From contig CM073201.1 in assembly GCA_037042915.1 (NCBI GenBank), positions 1,798,001 through 1,862,000 on the forward strand: a stretch of DNA of 64,000 nucleotides, read 5' to 3'. Positions 44,955 through 57,561 of the stretch are shown here, piece after piece. Each line of letters opens with the position of its first letter. The stretch's first letter is position 1. Below the pieces are notes generated by a model. It was not told the origin of the DNA. It ran no database searches and saw only the letters and a list, made by a program, of their open reading frames with translations. A program made the position numbers and the translations under genes. This stretch comes from Auricularia sp. M13. Taxonomy: Eukaryota > Basidiomycota > Agaricomycetes > Auriculariales > Auriculariaceae.

Positions 44955-47148
44955 ATGACGCTGCTGACCCACCGACGCGCCTCCACATCGTCCGTCCCGG
45001 AGCGCGCGCTGCCCAGGCCCCAGCCGCTGCTGACACGCGCGTCGCAGCCCGTGTTCGGCCCCGATGACGACGACGCGGAGTTAACGCCCGTGACCCGCGC
45101 CGCCTGGCTACGTGACGCGCCGCGCTCGCCGTCGCCGCCGCCCACGAAGACCTACGCGTCTTTGCCTCCGTCCCCTGTCTCTGCCCCAGCGCCGCCGCTC
45201 TTCCCGCCACCGCCGCCGCTCCAGGAGCCCAAGCATGGCCCGCCGGAGACGCTCACAGCCCAGCCGTTCTCGCTCTGGGACTACCTCCAGGAGGAACTCC
45301 TGGCCACCGACTTTGACTCGCACCAGGAAATGAAATGGGAGCGCGTCTCCAACTTCCTCTCCATCCCCGTCGCAGTCGAAAAAATCATTCTCTTTGGCTG
45401 GGTGCTCTGCTTCGACTCCTTCCTCTACACATTCACCATACAACCCATACGCGCCGCCATTGCCACCGGCCGTCTGCTGCTCAACGTCTTCTCACCTACA
45501 GCCCCTCCGCTGCCCGCCGCCCAGAAGGCCGACATCCTCCGGGCTCTGCTGCTTATACTGTCTGTGGCCATCCTTGCCCCGCTCACAGACGCCAGCAAGA
45601 TTTACCACTCAATACGCGGCCAGGACACAATCAAGCTCTATGTCATATTCAATGCGCTCGAGGTCCGTTTCGTCCGTCCTCGCCCCAGCGAGCTCACATG
45701 TACCCCAGATTGCAGACAGGCTCTTCGCGTCGTTCGGGCAGGACATCATCGACTGTCTCTTCTCGCGCTCCAATCTCATGCTGCTCTCGCACCATCTGCC
45801 GTTCAGCGCCCGCACCCTCAAGCCCATGTTCTTCTTTGTCCTTTCCACGCTCTATACTGGTGAGTCGTTCCGTCAAGCGGCTTTCTTGGGTGGCTAAGCG
45901 AAGCAGTGGGGCATGCACTCGTCCTCATCTACCAGCTGACCGCGCTCAACGTCGCTATCAACTCGTACGACCACAGCCTGCTCACGCTCCTCGTCTCCAA
46001 CCAGTTTGTCGAGATCAAGGGCAGCGTGTTCAAGAAGTTTGAAAAGGACAACCTGTTCCAAATTACTTGCGCCGGTGCGTCGCAAGCCCTCTCACGCCCG
46101 CCGCTTATGAAGTGTGTTTTCAGACATTGCTGAGCGATTCCAGCTCGCAATAATGCTGGGCAGCATTGCCTTCCGTAATTTTATCGAAGTGACCGGCAAC
46201 ACATTCGACTTTACCGAGGGTTCAATACTCCCCAAGGCCTTCAACTGGGTGCAAGGGCGGAACATCGTGTGGACGATCTTCTCGGTCAGTACAGCGTGCA
46301 TCTCTGCTGCTCGTCCGCTAATTTGCACGGCTACAGCCTGTCATGACCGTGCTGGTATCCGAAATCCTCGTGGACTGGCTCAAACACGCATTCATCACGA
46401 AGTTCAACCACATCAGGCCGAGCGTATACGAGCGCTACACCGACGTACTCTGCCGCGACCTCGCAAGCGGGAGCGCGCTCTCCCGTCGACGGGCACAGAA
46501 AGTGCGTGCCCCGGTCAGCATATCTTCTGATGATTCTCACCGGACTTCTAGCACACCTACGTCGACCAGTCGCCGCTGGTCGCGCGCAGGCTGGGCTTCG
46601 CTGCGCTGCCGATGGCCGTGCTCGCGGTGCTGCTCGGCGCGCAGAGCCTGCACCTGCTATTCGTGAGCGTGAGCGGCAGCGCGCAGCGCGACGTCCTGCG
46701 CACCGTGCAGTGGGTCGTGCTCGGCCTGCTATTCTGGCTGTGCATGGTGCTCGTCAAGATCCTCCTCGGCCTGCAGCTTGTCGGATATGCGCTCGTGCGC
46801 CAGGCCGGCGCCGGTGCGCGCGAGGAGATGGACAAGATTAACGACTTTGGGCGCGATCCTATCGGCGAGGGGCAGGAAGAACGAGTGAGTGGCTCTCCCT
46901 CTGTCTCTTTGTTTGTTTTCTTGCCGTGTGCGATGTGGCTGATGTGCGGTTAGCAATACAACAAAGACCTGAAAAAGCTGCTCAACCAGGCGAGGGACGA
47001 TATGGCACCTACGGCTGAGATTGGTGAGAAGGTTGATGAGAATGGAGGAAGTGGAGCAGGTCATGGCGATGGAGGAGGTGGAGGGGGCAAGCGACGGCTC
47101 AAGCTGGAAGAGTTGACGCGATTTACGATGGTCAAGCGAATATGGTGA
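44955..47148 (+). CDS. TAPT1/Emp65 family multi-pass ER membrane protein
   Basis: Yeast Emp65 works with Slp1 in ER protein folding; animal TAPT1 has a ciliary role. ATG 44955 (MTLLTHRRASTSSVPE) is preferred to an in-frame ATG at 44889 that almost touches the MPC2 start. After a Pro-rich leader come SLWDYLQEELLATDFDSHQEMKWERVSNFLSIPVAVEKIILFGW, DILRALLLILSVAILAPLTDASKIYHSIRGQDTIKLYVIFNALEIADRLFASFGQDIIDCLF and STLYTVGHALVLIYQLTALNVAINSYDHSLLTLLVSNQFVEIKGSVFKKFEKDNLFQITCADIAERFQL. These are the family core (NQFVEIKGSVFKKF is diagnostic). Next are PVMTVLVSEILVDWLKHAFITKFN and two last helices. It ends RFTMVKRIW-stop. Six short introns; frame intact. Confidence 0.92.
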
Positions 47149-47406
47149 TCGTCACGGTGCATTGCTTCCTATCTTACAGAGACTCCCGCGTTACTTGCTT
47201 TCCATTCCCGCTCTCCGCTCTCCATGCATGTAGCGTACCATTACCATCCATACATTGCGCGCTCGCAGTGCGGTGTGATCGCAAGCAGTAATATTAACAG
47301 CCTGAGGCCGCCCGGAAATGATTGAAGCCGAAACTCTATACTGATCTTCCGAGCGCAACACGGACAGCAGCCAGCACCGACCCACCCTCAGCAGCCCTCT
47401 CGCGAC

Positions 47407-49348
47407 ATGCCTTCCTCGGTGACGACAGCAGAAGAGAACAAGCGCATCGTTCCGGGCGCGCCGCCGCCCGCGCCGCTGAGCAAGTCGCAGCAGAAGAAAA
47501 AGCGCAAGGCGGGCAAGCCGAAGGAGGACGGGCCCAGCGCGGACGCCATCCTCGACCTGCCCACCGCGCGCTCCGCCGCGCTCATCGACCACGCGCCGAG
47601 CGCGTCGGAGGTCGCCAACGGCACCGTCGAGCCCGCGCTCGTCGCGACTGCGCAGGACAAGGAGGAGCTCGCGACGCCGCCCGCCGCGCCGGCCGAGCCC
47701 AAGAAGCTTAGTCCCTCCGTCGAGGCCGTCGCCAAGAGGCTGCGCGCGCTCGGGAAGAAAGTCGTGCGTGCCCTGCCTGCGTGCTCCGGGTTGTTGCGCG
47801 TGCTGAGAGCGTTTGCAGCAACGGATATCGACTTACGCACACCTCCCGGCTGAACAACTGAACGAGGACCAACGCAGAACGGCTGCTACTCTCCCGGCTT
47901 TGGAATTCGCGGTCAAGGAGCTCGAGGAAGTCAAGAAGCACATCGAGGTGCGCCCGACTGCGTGCGTTGCTGGCGGGATTTGCTGACATAGTGCAGTCGA
48001 TCGAGACGGAGCATGCTAAGGAGCAGGCTCAGGCGCGCATCCAGGAAGAAGAGGTCGTCAAGCAGCGCATTGCGGACGCCGTCGCCGACGCTCAGGCAAG
48101 CTGCTGCTTTCGCCCGCCACAACACTGCTCTGACGCTGACATTTTTTTTGGCAGGCTGCCAGCGTCTCGACAGCATCGCGCATCCTTGCATTTATCCGCT
48201 TCAGCCATCTCATCTCGTCCGAGCCGAGCATCACGACTGCTGGCTTGACCGATGCTGAGCGCAATGCCGTCTACGTTGCCTCCCAGCTGCTCCTCGGCGA
48301 GTCTTCTGAACAAAGAGACGCCGTCGTCTCCGGCTTCTTCAGCGGCACCGGCGACATTGAGGGCGTAGAATGTGCGTTCACTTTGTTGCAGCTACTAGTT
48401 GGTGCTAATCCATAACGGGTAGATGCGCGGTTGCGGCAAATTCTCGACGACCATCTCGCCGTGCCCGAGGAACCTGTTGAGCCCCCGCGTTCGCCGACGC
48501 CCGTCGCTGCAGAGCCCGAACCGGTGGTAGAGGATGTCGGCCACGGTATTTCTGCAAGTGCAAGCGGGGCGAGCAGCTTCCATTTTATGCAGGCCAGCGA
48601 GCTTGAGGGCACCCCATTCGAGCAGGGCGCCGAGTGGGTCGAGAAGCCGGAGGAGGAGGCCGTACCAGAAGCCGCCTCCAGCGCGCAGCCGGAGTACACC
48701 CCCGAGCCTGAGGCGTCCGTACCTGCTGAGCCTGTATGTATCTCGTGTGCTTCGCCTTTTCGTTATGCTCACTGTTCATGCAGGCTGGCCCCATTGACTG
48801 GGCAAATGATGACGGCGGTCTTCCCGAAATCGAGTCCCTGCAGGCCAAGTTTGGCTCCTCCGGCGAAGCGACGCCCAATATTGCACCGGAGGCGGCTGCA
48901 GCGGACGGCTGGGCGGCAGCTGAGTCTGCTGCAGAGGCACATACGCCGCCGGCCGCCAATGGCCACGCTGCCCCGACCGCTCCCGCTGTGGATGATGACG
49001 GTTTTACTGAAGCCCGCCGCCCACGAACTGTCAGCACTCGCGGTGGAGGCGGCGACCGCGGCTTCCGTGGCCGCGGTGGATTCCGCGGTGGCGAACGCGG
49101 TAATTATTCATCGCTGAATACTCCCTTCTTTTTCTCTGAACACTATCCAGGTGGATATCGCGGACGGCCAGATGGCGAGTTCCGCGGCCGCGGAGGATTC
49201 AGGGGAGGCGACCGGGGCCGTGGCGAGTTCCGAGGCCGTGGACGTGGCGAGCGCGGTAAGAAAACCCACCACCATTCTTCATCAACCCTTCTCATTTCTT
49301 TATCCAGGTTTCCGTGGCGGCCGTGGCGCAGCCCCTGTTGAAGCATAA
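47407..49348 (+). CDS. Coiled-coil RGG-box protein (RNA-binding, caprin-like layout)
   Basis: ATG 47407 gives MPSSVTTAEENKRIVPGAPPP and a Lys-rich stretch (SKSQQKKKRKAGK). A helical part spans several exons: QRISTYAHLPAEQLNEDQRRTAATLPALEFAVKELEEVKKHIE, SIETEHAKEQAQARIQEEEVVKQRIADA, then SRILAFIRFSHLISSEP. An acidic, Pro-rich linker contains WANDDGG and GAEWVEKPEEE. The C-terminus is an RGG box (RGGGGDRGFRGRGGFRGG, GRGEFRGRGRGERG) and ends GAAPVEA-stop. The order of helical core, acidic linker and RGG box is like caprins and other mRNP proteins, but the family was not confirmed. About eight introns, two of them cutting the RGG box. Confidence 0.7.
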
Positions 49349-50040
49349 ATGTAACCTCCTCGCCCAATGTAAGGCGCGAGCAAAAAGTCGACCTGACGAC
49401 AGTCTGTTGTTTCTTGGAACGATACCGTCTGTGTCTGTGATTGTTGCTCCCATATCAGCCCTTCATCCTCGCATGTTCTGCTTGTCTAACCAGCCTGTGT
49501 CTGCCTTTGCTGCTGTGCGACATTAATGTCAATTGCATTTACAATCCAGATTGCCCGAAGTATTCCATTCCGAGTCTCACACCGGGCAGAATGTTGGATA
49601 TCGAGCACGCCATATACGCTGAAGCTGCAGGCCATAGGTTCGTCGCAAGCGCCAGACGTCAAATCTCTCCGCGATCGTGGTATCTAAATTGCAAGGGTCT
49701 ATATTGATGCAAATTCTAGCTCTTTATGCGACAGTGCAGTAACAGTAACAGGACAACATGCGTGTGTGAGCGGTCTAAAAATGATGCGAGTGGATGGTGC
49801 GTCTAAGAGAGGTCTACAAAGCGTCCGGAGAGAGGTCACCCATAACACTGCCCTCAGCAGCGCTGTAGTGACTGAAGCTACTGTACAACGACTGTTCATC
49901 GCCGTAGTCAGAGGTAGCGTCGATGTGTTCCTGATCAAGTCGTCAGCCCAGGTCACAACGCCGAAGAAATTCGCAGATACTCACATCGAAATAGTGGCGA
50001 GCCACGCTCCTAGGCGCTACAGCGCAATGTCAGTAACCTG
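49349..50040. other. Convergent 3' regions
   Basis: This is AT-richer than the genes around it. I see no supported ORF or RNA gene. Confidence 0.4.
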
Positions 50041-53000
50041 TCAACTGTAAACCAGATGGATACGAACTGCGAGGGGTTTTAGGAGGCGACATGTAATGCC
50101 ACTCTGCATGATATGGAAAGCCACGAGACCGGTCCTGAAGGGCATCGTTTAGCACACGGACGACGAAGACATTTGCCGGCCTACCATCCAGTCTGATGCG
50201 AGGCACCGAGGCCTTGTCCGGTATTGCCGTGGAAGAACTGTACAAGTCGTGTCAAAACCATAGACCCGATAGGATGCATCAGCCTTTGCTCGCCTCATAG
50301 AAATGAATGTAATCGCGGAAGTGCGGGTCCAGATCGAGGCGTTTGCTACCTCCATTAACAGAGCGACGGCCCTCGACGTCGCGACCGAAGATGTGAATGA
50401 TGCGGTGCTGAATCTCCTCGGCGACCTTGCCCAGGTCCATGAAGTCGCCGCTGTTGGTCGGGCACTCGACCTGCAAGTCCGAGCCATAGTACTGATGGAA
50501 GCGCTGGAGCGCCTCGATGAGAAGGAAGTTGGTCGCCAGCCAGATGGGTCCGCGCCAGTTCGAATTGCCGCCAAACATGCCTGAATGCGAGTCGCCGGGC
50601 CAATAGCCAACCTCGTGTCCTTTTAACCAAGGCATCAGCAGGGACAAATAGCATGCAAACGCGACTTACTTTGCCCGTGGACGTCCATATGGTATGGATG
50701 GTCCTTGTGGTAAAGTGACAAGGAACGGATACCATGTTCACTAAGGAACTATGAAACGATGAGTATTACAGATAATGACGCGTTACGCAGAACCTACCTC
50801 ATCTTCGTCCAGCATACGCTTCAGAATCCGCACGAGACGATCCTTGTCCGCGAGCGCGAGCAGTCGCCGATCACCACGACCATGCTCTACGCCAGGATGA
50901 GCCACTGTCGACTGTAAAACACCGAGGCCACGTACCCTTGATGTTGGCCATGTTCCGGTTGGCCATCTCCGAGCGGTTGTCCATGAACCATTGCATGCGC
51001 TTCTTGAAACCCGGGAAACGATTGACGACGCTCGGCTCCAGCGTGAGCGTCGCGTACAGCGGGATGAGGCCGACGAGCGAGCGCACGGCCATTTGGTACG
51101 ACTGCCCGGGGCCGAACTGGATGGCGTCGTAGTAGAACCCATCCTCCTCGTTCCACAAGCTCTTCTCGTCGTCGCCAGAACGGAATGTCATAGCGTCGGC
51201 AATGAAGATGAAGTGCTCGAAGAACTTGGAGGCGATGTCCTCATAAACGGGGTTATGCTTTGCGAGTTCGAGCGCAATGTTCAGCCTGCGAATAAAGGTC
51301 AGTTATGCACGATGTCACATAATTCTCATGCGCCTACATGTTCAACGCATAGAACGCCATCCAAGCAGTACCGTCCGCCTGGCGCAGCTGGCCGCCAGTG
51401 GGGAGCGGCTCCGAGCGGTTGAACACGCCGATGTTGTCCAAACCAAGGAACCCACCCTCGAAGACGTTGTTGCCGCCCGAGTCCTTGCGGTTGACCCACC
51501 AAGTGAAGTTCAGAAGCAATTTCTGGAAGACCCGCTCCAGGAATGGGAGATCCTCACGCCCATAGAGCTTGCGCTCGATCTTGAACACACGGAATGTTGC
51601 CCTTTGGAGGATGATTGACTCGTCGTCGCCCCCAAAATTGGGCACGTACCATGCATGCACAGGCGGGTTGACGTCGCTGAAGTCCCACTCATAAGCAGGC
51701 AAGCTACCATCTGGCTGCAATAAATGTCAGCAGATCTCTCACCACTCACAGTGTAGTACGAACCTTCATGTACCACTCGCGCGTCAGCAAGTCCAGCTGC
51801 TTCTTTGCGAAGGCGGGGTCGACCAAAGCAAGTGGGATAGTATGGAACGCAGTGTCCCACGCCGCGAAGAAGGGATACTCCCATTTATCGCTGGCAGCAT
51901 ATCAGCATGTGTTCTAATGGCAACGATACCGAGCCACTCACGGCATCGAGAGGACATCCTCTGCATGCAAATGCTTCCACTGCCTGTTGCGCACCCATTT
52001 GCGTTCCGGCGGCGGCGGCGGCTGGGCGGGGTCGCCGTTGATCCACTCGTCCTGGATGAACCGATAGTACTGCTTTGTCCAGAGCATACCGCCTAACGCC
52101 TGCCTGGCAATCTGCTTCAGGTCCTCCGTCAGGGAGCCAGGGAGTAGGGCGTTGTAGAATTCGTCTGCCTCATTCCTACGCTCCTCAACGACGGCGTCAA
52201 ATGCCTCCTCGTCGTTAAGCGCGCGGTCGTTTTGCGGGGAATGCGGCGTCAGCTTGAGGCGCACGACTGCGCATCCGCCGTTGCCAGGAACGTTATGGAA
52301 CGTATAGTGCACACCAGCCTTGGTGCCCTTCTTCTCCGGATTGACGAAGACGCGCTCCTCCTCCTCCTCGGCCCCGTTGGCGTGACCATTCACGCTGCCA
52401 GGAGTGGGCGTCTTTGAACGTGCGGGTGGACGATGCGAAGGAATAATGTGGTCGTGGAACGCGTCCTTGACGTACGGCGACTTGTTCGGGACGCCGTAGA
52501 GCCGCTCGAAGTTGGTGTCATTATCGGTGAAGATGAGCTCAGGAGGAATGCTTTCTCCTTCCTGGAGCACGCCGTCGTTCTCCGCGTTGATTGGTTCGGA
52601 TGGCGGAGGAGACGGCAAACAATACAAGTGTGTGACGCCCAGTTTTGGATGTTCAGCGCGAATGATACCGGGCGTCGAGGAGGTGGGCTGGAGGGTTTCC
52701 GCCAGGACGGGACGAGGCGGCTCTGGCAGAGGCCACGACCAGGTATTCGGGAAGAAGAGCTGGGGTATGATGTGCAGCGATGCAGGGTCTGGGCCGCGGT
52801 TGTATGCAATGATACGGACGGCGACGGCGTCTGGCCTGTTTGCGTCTTTTGCATACTAGCTCACGGTAAGGTAGCTGGGTATATGCAGGAGTACAAGCGC
52901 ACCTCTACGAAGACGTCCCAGTAGCGATTGTCGTCGAAGGCGTTCGTGTCGAGGATCTCGAATTCGGTGACGTCGCGGTCCCTCCGGCGGGACTCTTCAA

Positions 53001-53825
53001 CGAGTTCTTCGTACGGGTACGCGCGCTGCGGGTACTTGTAGAGGAATTTCATGTAGCTGTGGGTCGGGGTCGAGTCGAGATAGTAGTAGAGCTCCTTGCA
53101 GTCTTCGCCGTGGTTGCCCTCATGGCCGGTGACGCTGAGCACGGTGAGCACGGACCTGCGGGAGCGGGAATACGCGCATACCCGAAGAGCCGCTCCTTGA
53201 GGATGCGGTCCTCGCCGTTCCAGAGGGCGAGCGAGAGACAGATGCGCTGGCGGTTGTCCGAGATGCCTGCGATGCCGTCCTCGCCCCAGCGGTATGCGCG
53301 GGAGCGGGCGTGCTCGTGCGGGAAGTGGGTCCAGGCGTCGCCGTTGTGGGAGTAGTCCTCCCTGACGGTGGCCCACTGGCGCTCGGCGAGATAGGGGCCC
53401 CAGCGCTGCAACAGGGGTCAGACGCGTCGGCGGCGGCAGAGTCCAGAACGCGCCTTCCAGTGCTTCTCGCGGCGCCCGTCCTGGTCGAGGCGGTAGAGCT
53501 CGACGCCCTCGTACTCGGTCGCGAGCTTGGCGATGAGCTTCATCATGTACGTCCTGTAGCCCGGCAGCCCCGCCTCCTCAGAGTCGCCCAGCTCGGGCTC
53601 GCCGTCGCCGGTGGCGGCATTGTCCGCGGCCTTGTCCTCGTCGCCCGCCGCGGGCTGCTGCTGCTGCTGCTGCTGCTTGGGGAACTTCTTGTTGAATTGG
53701 ATCTGCGGGCTCTGGTGCTTGGGGATGTTGATCTTGAGGCCGGGCTCGGACGACGCGCTCTCGCCGTTGGCGCCGCCGGTCGCGGCGAACAGCTTCTCCT
53801 GCAGTTTCCTGGCCGCGCTCGCCAT
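50041..53825 (-). CDS. GH63/YMR196W-type glycoside hydrolase-like protein
   Basis: This large cytosolic protein has a glucosidase-like (alpha/alpha)6 barrel, as in yeast YMR196W and the MGH1/GH63 group; the substrate is unknown. The start at 53825 gives [18 protein letters not shown], then a polyGln tract. Conserved blocks: [147 protein letters not shown]. Further on are [44 protein letters not shown] and, after a GC-AG intron, [26 protein letters not shown] and WEY with NWRGPIW carry the likely catalytic acids. About ten introns. No frame break is needed. The last residues ([18 protein letters not shown]) diverge from what I expect. Confidence 0.87.
50238..50293 (-). other. GC-AG intron (GCGAGC donor) in the GH63-like gene
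   Basis: RDYIHFYE must join [18 protein letters not shown]. The only boundary that keeps phase 0 is GAG followed by GCGAGC, with acceptor TACAG, giving 56 nt. Confidence 0.65.
53640..53690 (-). repeat. CTG/CAG repeat coding polyGln
   Basis: Eight consecutive CTG triplets on the plus strand encode a Gln run near residue 50 of the GH63-like protein. It may be length-variable. Confidence 0.8.
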
Positions 53826-54102
53826 GGTCGGTCTGGAAATGCAAAGGAGAGAGAGATAAAGACGCGCCGGGACGGACTCCGAAGTATTTCTAGGGACGCG
53901 CCGCCGGACGCAATCGACGTCACTGGTTGTGCATACACTTGTACTTGATCGTCACTCAGCCGCCCTTCAACGCTTCAACGGCTGCTTATCGTCTTCGAAG
54001 AACCATATTCTGTACTGGCTTGTATAATCCTTGGACAATGTCACAAGTATAATAAATAATACTTCAGCCGGCACCCGCGACAACTTTTCTTCTCTCTGAC
54101 TG

Positions 54103-55187
54103 ATGGGCGACCTCACCGAACCCAAGGTTCTCCCGACTGTGAGCCCATTGCAGCTTGGCATCCCCCACATCTCACCAGCCAACCTGCAGAACGCAATCGC
54201 TTCAGTGACCATAACAGGTCTTGTCACGGACGAGAGCAGTAAGGCCATCTCACCACGGTTCACTCGCCAGACTGCACCCCTAGAACTCGTACATATCTAA
54301 CCCCTTCTCGAAAGACGACGTCTAGAGCCGTCTTTTCCTCTTACTACCGACCCGATGGAGCTCCTCCACGTCCAGCATCTGCTTTACCGCCACCTGGTGA
54401 CCTTCACCTGGACGCGAACTCGGGGCCAGTCTCGGCAGCGGCCTGTTTTCGAGCTCAACAAGCCAGTGGTCAATGATTCAGCTCGTGGTCACCTCCCTCC
54501 CCTTGTCGTCAAAGTTGGTCGCCGGAATCACTGCCTTGCTATCGCGCGTGAAGCTTGGTTTTACGACGAGATGGAATCATTACAGGGCGTCGTAATCCCG
54601 TGCTGCTATGGATGGTTTGAACTCGAGCTGCAGCCTGGTTGGCGCGTACCTGCATGGCAAACCCATACTGGACCAGGCGCAAACCAGTCAGTAAATGACC
54701 ATGAACTGCCCGTTGAATACGCATATTCCATGGGCCGCGACGCCATATTGACTCACCAACCTCCACTCCATCCGATGGCTTACAACTTGGAGCAGAATTG
54801 AAGGCAGCGACTCTTCATCCTTATCATGGAGAGGGCTGGAAATTGTATTAGTGAAGGGCCCAAGTCCGTAACACTGTAAGTGCAGCCCTTTTTATGACAC
54901 AGAGGCATGCTGACCTGGTCAACCTATCCAGAAAACAACTGGACGATGCTTTTGGCGAACTGGCAACTCTTGGCGTGTCGTTGACAATGGACATTCGACC
55001 TGACACCATCCTTTGAGCCCCGGAGTCTCCGCCTGGTTTCCCAAGTTTGCCCTCTCCCTATTCTCGGATTGTGAATGATATTCGAGTCATTGATTTCAGT
55101 TATGCCTGGAAGACCGACAGGATGCGAGATCGCATTGTCTGGGAAAGTCGGACCTGGTACGAGTCTTTCATCGAGGAATGGACGTAA
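54103..55187 (+). pseudogene. Degenerate kinase-like gene of the Agaricomycete type
   Basis: One frame runs from MGDLTEPKVLPTVSPLQLG at 54103 through VQHLLYRHLVTFTWTRTRG, REAWFYDEMESLQGVVIP, CYGWFELEL, RLFILIMERAG, and, after a 60-nt intron, GVSLTMDIRPDTIL (catalytic-loop-like xDIRPxNI), APESPPGFPSLPSPYS, VIDFSYAW (metal-binding-like) to FIEEWT-stop. Layout matches short protein-kinase-like genes expanded in Agaricomycetes. It is interrupted by in-frame stops at 54298-54300 (TAA), 54799-54801 (TGA) and 55014-55016 (TGA, where relatives have Arg). All other conserved blocks are in the same frame, so the decay is recent. The middle stop most simply replaces Trp. I see no sign of splicing that would skip them. 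Confidence 0.75.
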
Positions 55188-55559
55188 CGATACGATGGAT
55201 TACAAGGAGCAGCACGTTTTATTTGGATACGGGGTGGTGTACTGACGTGTTCTGGCTCTGAGGGTTGCTTTCCATGATAATCTGAAGCACTGTAACTAAG
55301 TGGGTGACCAAATACACACGCCGCGTCATTGAAGCGCCAACCGGGGAGAAGACAAGCTCAGCAGCGAACGAGCGAAATCCGGCAGGTTCTGCACCACCGC
55401 GCTCGGGTCTGTTCTCCAGTGGCCCAGAGGAATGACACGGCTTCTTGAACGAAGGACTGACGGGCGCTTAGGACGATTTGGAGGGCCAGTCGGAATGACG
55501 CCGGATAAATTTCCGCACTCTCCTTTCCTTATGCACCACTGTCCGACGCGACACCCCCA
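55188..55559. other. Spacer upstream of mitochondrial carrier gene
   Basis: No gene is seen here. Confidence 0.35.
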
Positions 55560-57213
55560 ATGACCTCGTCGCCACCGTCCACATCGGCTGCCGCCGCGCC
55601 GCCCGCGCCCCCCGCGGCCAAGAAGGAGCCGTGGCTGAACCCGCAGCTCTCGTCGTACTTTATCGCGGGCGGTTTCGCTGGCGCCGCGTCGCGCACCGTC
55701 GTCTCGCCGCTCGAGCGGCTCAAGATCATACAGTCAGTGCATGGCCCCCAGTCTTGCTGCCGTGCTCACCAGTGGCCGCGACACAGACAAGTGCAGCCGC
55801 CAGGTTCTGACGGGCAGTACAAGGGCGTCTGGCGTTCTCTTGTCCGCATATGGCGCGAGGAGGGCTTCAAGGGCTACATGCGCGGCAACGGCATCAACTG
55901 CGTCCGCATCATCCCCTACAGCGCCGTCCAGTTCACCACGTACGTTTCATATGCCAGTTGTTATATCAGATCGCGCTAACCGTCCCGCCCAGCTACGAGC
56001 AACTGAAGCTGGTTTGTCGTGCCCCGCCCCCGCCCGCCGCGCGCAGCTCACAGATGCAATCTGCAGTTCTTCCAACGACACCGCTCATCCGAGCTCGACA
56101 CGCCACCCGGCTGCTGAGCGGCGCGCTGGCAGGCATAACCTCCGTCAGTGAGTATTGGATTAGGCGCCCGTTTGATCTGCATCGCGCCATGATCTCATCG
56201 TCATTCCCGCAGCGACGACATACCCGCTCGACCTCGTCCGCGCCAGGCTCTCCATTGCGTCGGCTAGTTTGACCGTCAAGACGCCCTCGGTCGAGCCTGT
56301 GCGTCCGCCGACAGTCTCAGTGTCCGCCGCGTCGTCGTCATCGGGCGGCCTTACCGCGGCGAACGCGCTGTACCACCTCTGCCTCTACTTCGGCGGCAGC
56401 ACCCTCCGTAATACAACGGCCCGCACCTCCAAAGATCCCCGGCATGTGGGAGATGACGTTGAAAGGTCTGTTGCTCTGCGATCCATCGACCGTCGTCATA
56501 TTCACAATTTGTCCAGTTATGCGCGAAGAAGGCGGCGTGCGCGCGCTTTACCGCGGCCTCATCCCTACGGCTGCTGGCGTCGCGCCTTATGTCGGTATCA
56601 ACTTCGCCGCGTACGAGTGCGTCCCTGTTTAGGCTGTGACCAGCGAAGCGAGCGCTCACGCGAGTATGGCAGAGCATTGCGCGGATACATCACACCGCCC
56701 GGAAAGGCGACAGTTCCCCGGAAGTTGCTGTGCGGCGCGCTAGCGGGTGCGCCTTGCGTCCGCCACAAGCGATATGTGCACGTGCTGACATTAGGCGACC
56801 GCAAGGCTCTATCTCGCAGACGTTGACGTATCCGTTCGACGTCCTGCGACGCAAGATGCAGGTGCGCGGGCTGAACACGCTGGGATATCAGTACGACGGC
56901 GCCCTGGACGCGATGCGGAGTATCCTGCGTAAAGAGGGCATTGGCGGACTGTACCGTGGGCTGTGGCCAAACCTGCGTGCGTTTTCACGCGTTGTGCTCG
57001 TTGCGCGTGCTGACTTTAGACATGTGCGTGCTGTGTGACGATAGTCAAGGTCGCGCCGAGCATTGCAACATCGTGAGTGTGAACGATTTCAGCGTGTGCG
57101 ATCGGATCTGACGCGCGTCGTGATCGCCTCCTCTCTTCCGGTGGGCGATGCTATGCTGCTGTTACAGATTCTACACATACGAGCTGGTCAAGACGTGGTT
57201 GTTGGAGCCATAA
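55560..57213 (+). CDS. Mitochondrial carrier (SLC25), YPR011C-like
   Basis: This six-helix inner-membrane carrier is closest in motif order to yeast YPR011C, which carries APS/PAPS and related nucleotides. The start at 55560 gives MTSSPPSTSAAAAPPAPPAAKKEPWLNPQLSSYFIAGGFAGAASRTVVSPLERLKII, then QQVQPPGSDGQYKGVWRSLVRIWREEGFKGYMRGNGINCVRIIPYSAVQFTTYEQLK. Repeat 2 has LLSGALAGITSV-TTYPLDLVRARLSIAS and MREEGGVRALYRGLIPTAAGVAPYVGINFAAYE. Repeat 3 has [29 protein letters not shown] and GIGGLYRGLWPNLLKVAPSIATSFYTYELVKTWLLEP-stop. All three PxD/ExxR/K signatures are kept (PLERLK, PLDLVR, PFDVLR). Between SSELDTP and TRLLSGALAG one C is missing at 56103-56104. About ten introns. Confidence 0.9.
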
Positions 57214-57561
57214 GATCCTATCTGCACACCCTGGACACTTTTCGCGCATTATTTCTGTCTCTATATCGTTAGTTAGCCCTAGCACATTCTCGCCATGCAC
57301 CCTCGGTTTGTATAGACGCATCGTATCTACTGCTTCCGTGAACGCCAGCCAGGCGTGCGCCATCAAGGGGCCGACCGCAGAAGACCGACTGAAGACGAAG
57401 TCGGTCACCTGTACCAACTCCACTTCCTCCACTTCACCTGACCTTGCTCTCGGGCTCGCTCGCTCGTTCGAGGCCAGCGACACTAAGCTCCAGTAGCGCA
57501 TCAGGCATCGCGTGCACTTGGCTGGCCAAGGCTAAGTGTTTGGACTTGTACTGCGCGCGAG
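57214..57561. other. Spacer upstream of RhoGAP gene
   Basis: This holds a carrier 3' UTR and RhoGAP promoter. No gene is seen. Confidence 0.35.
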
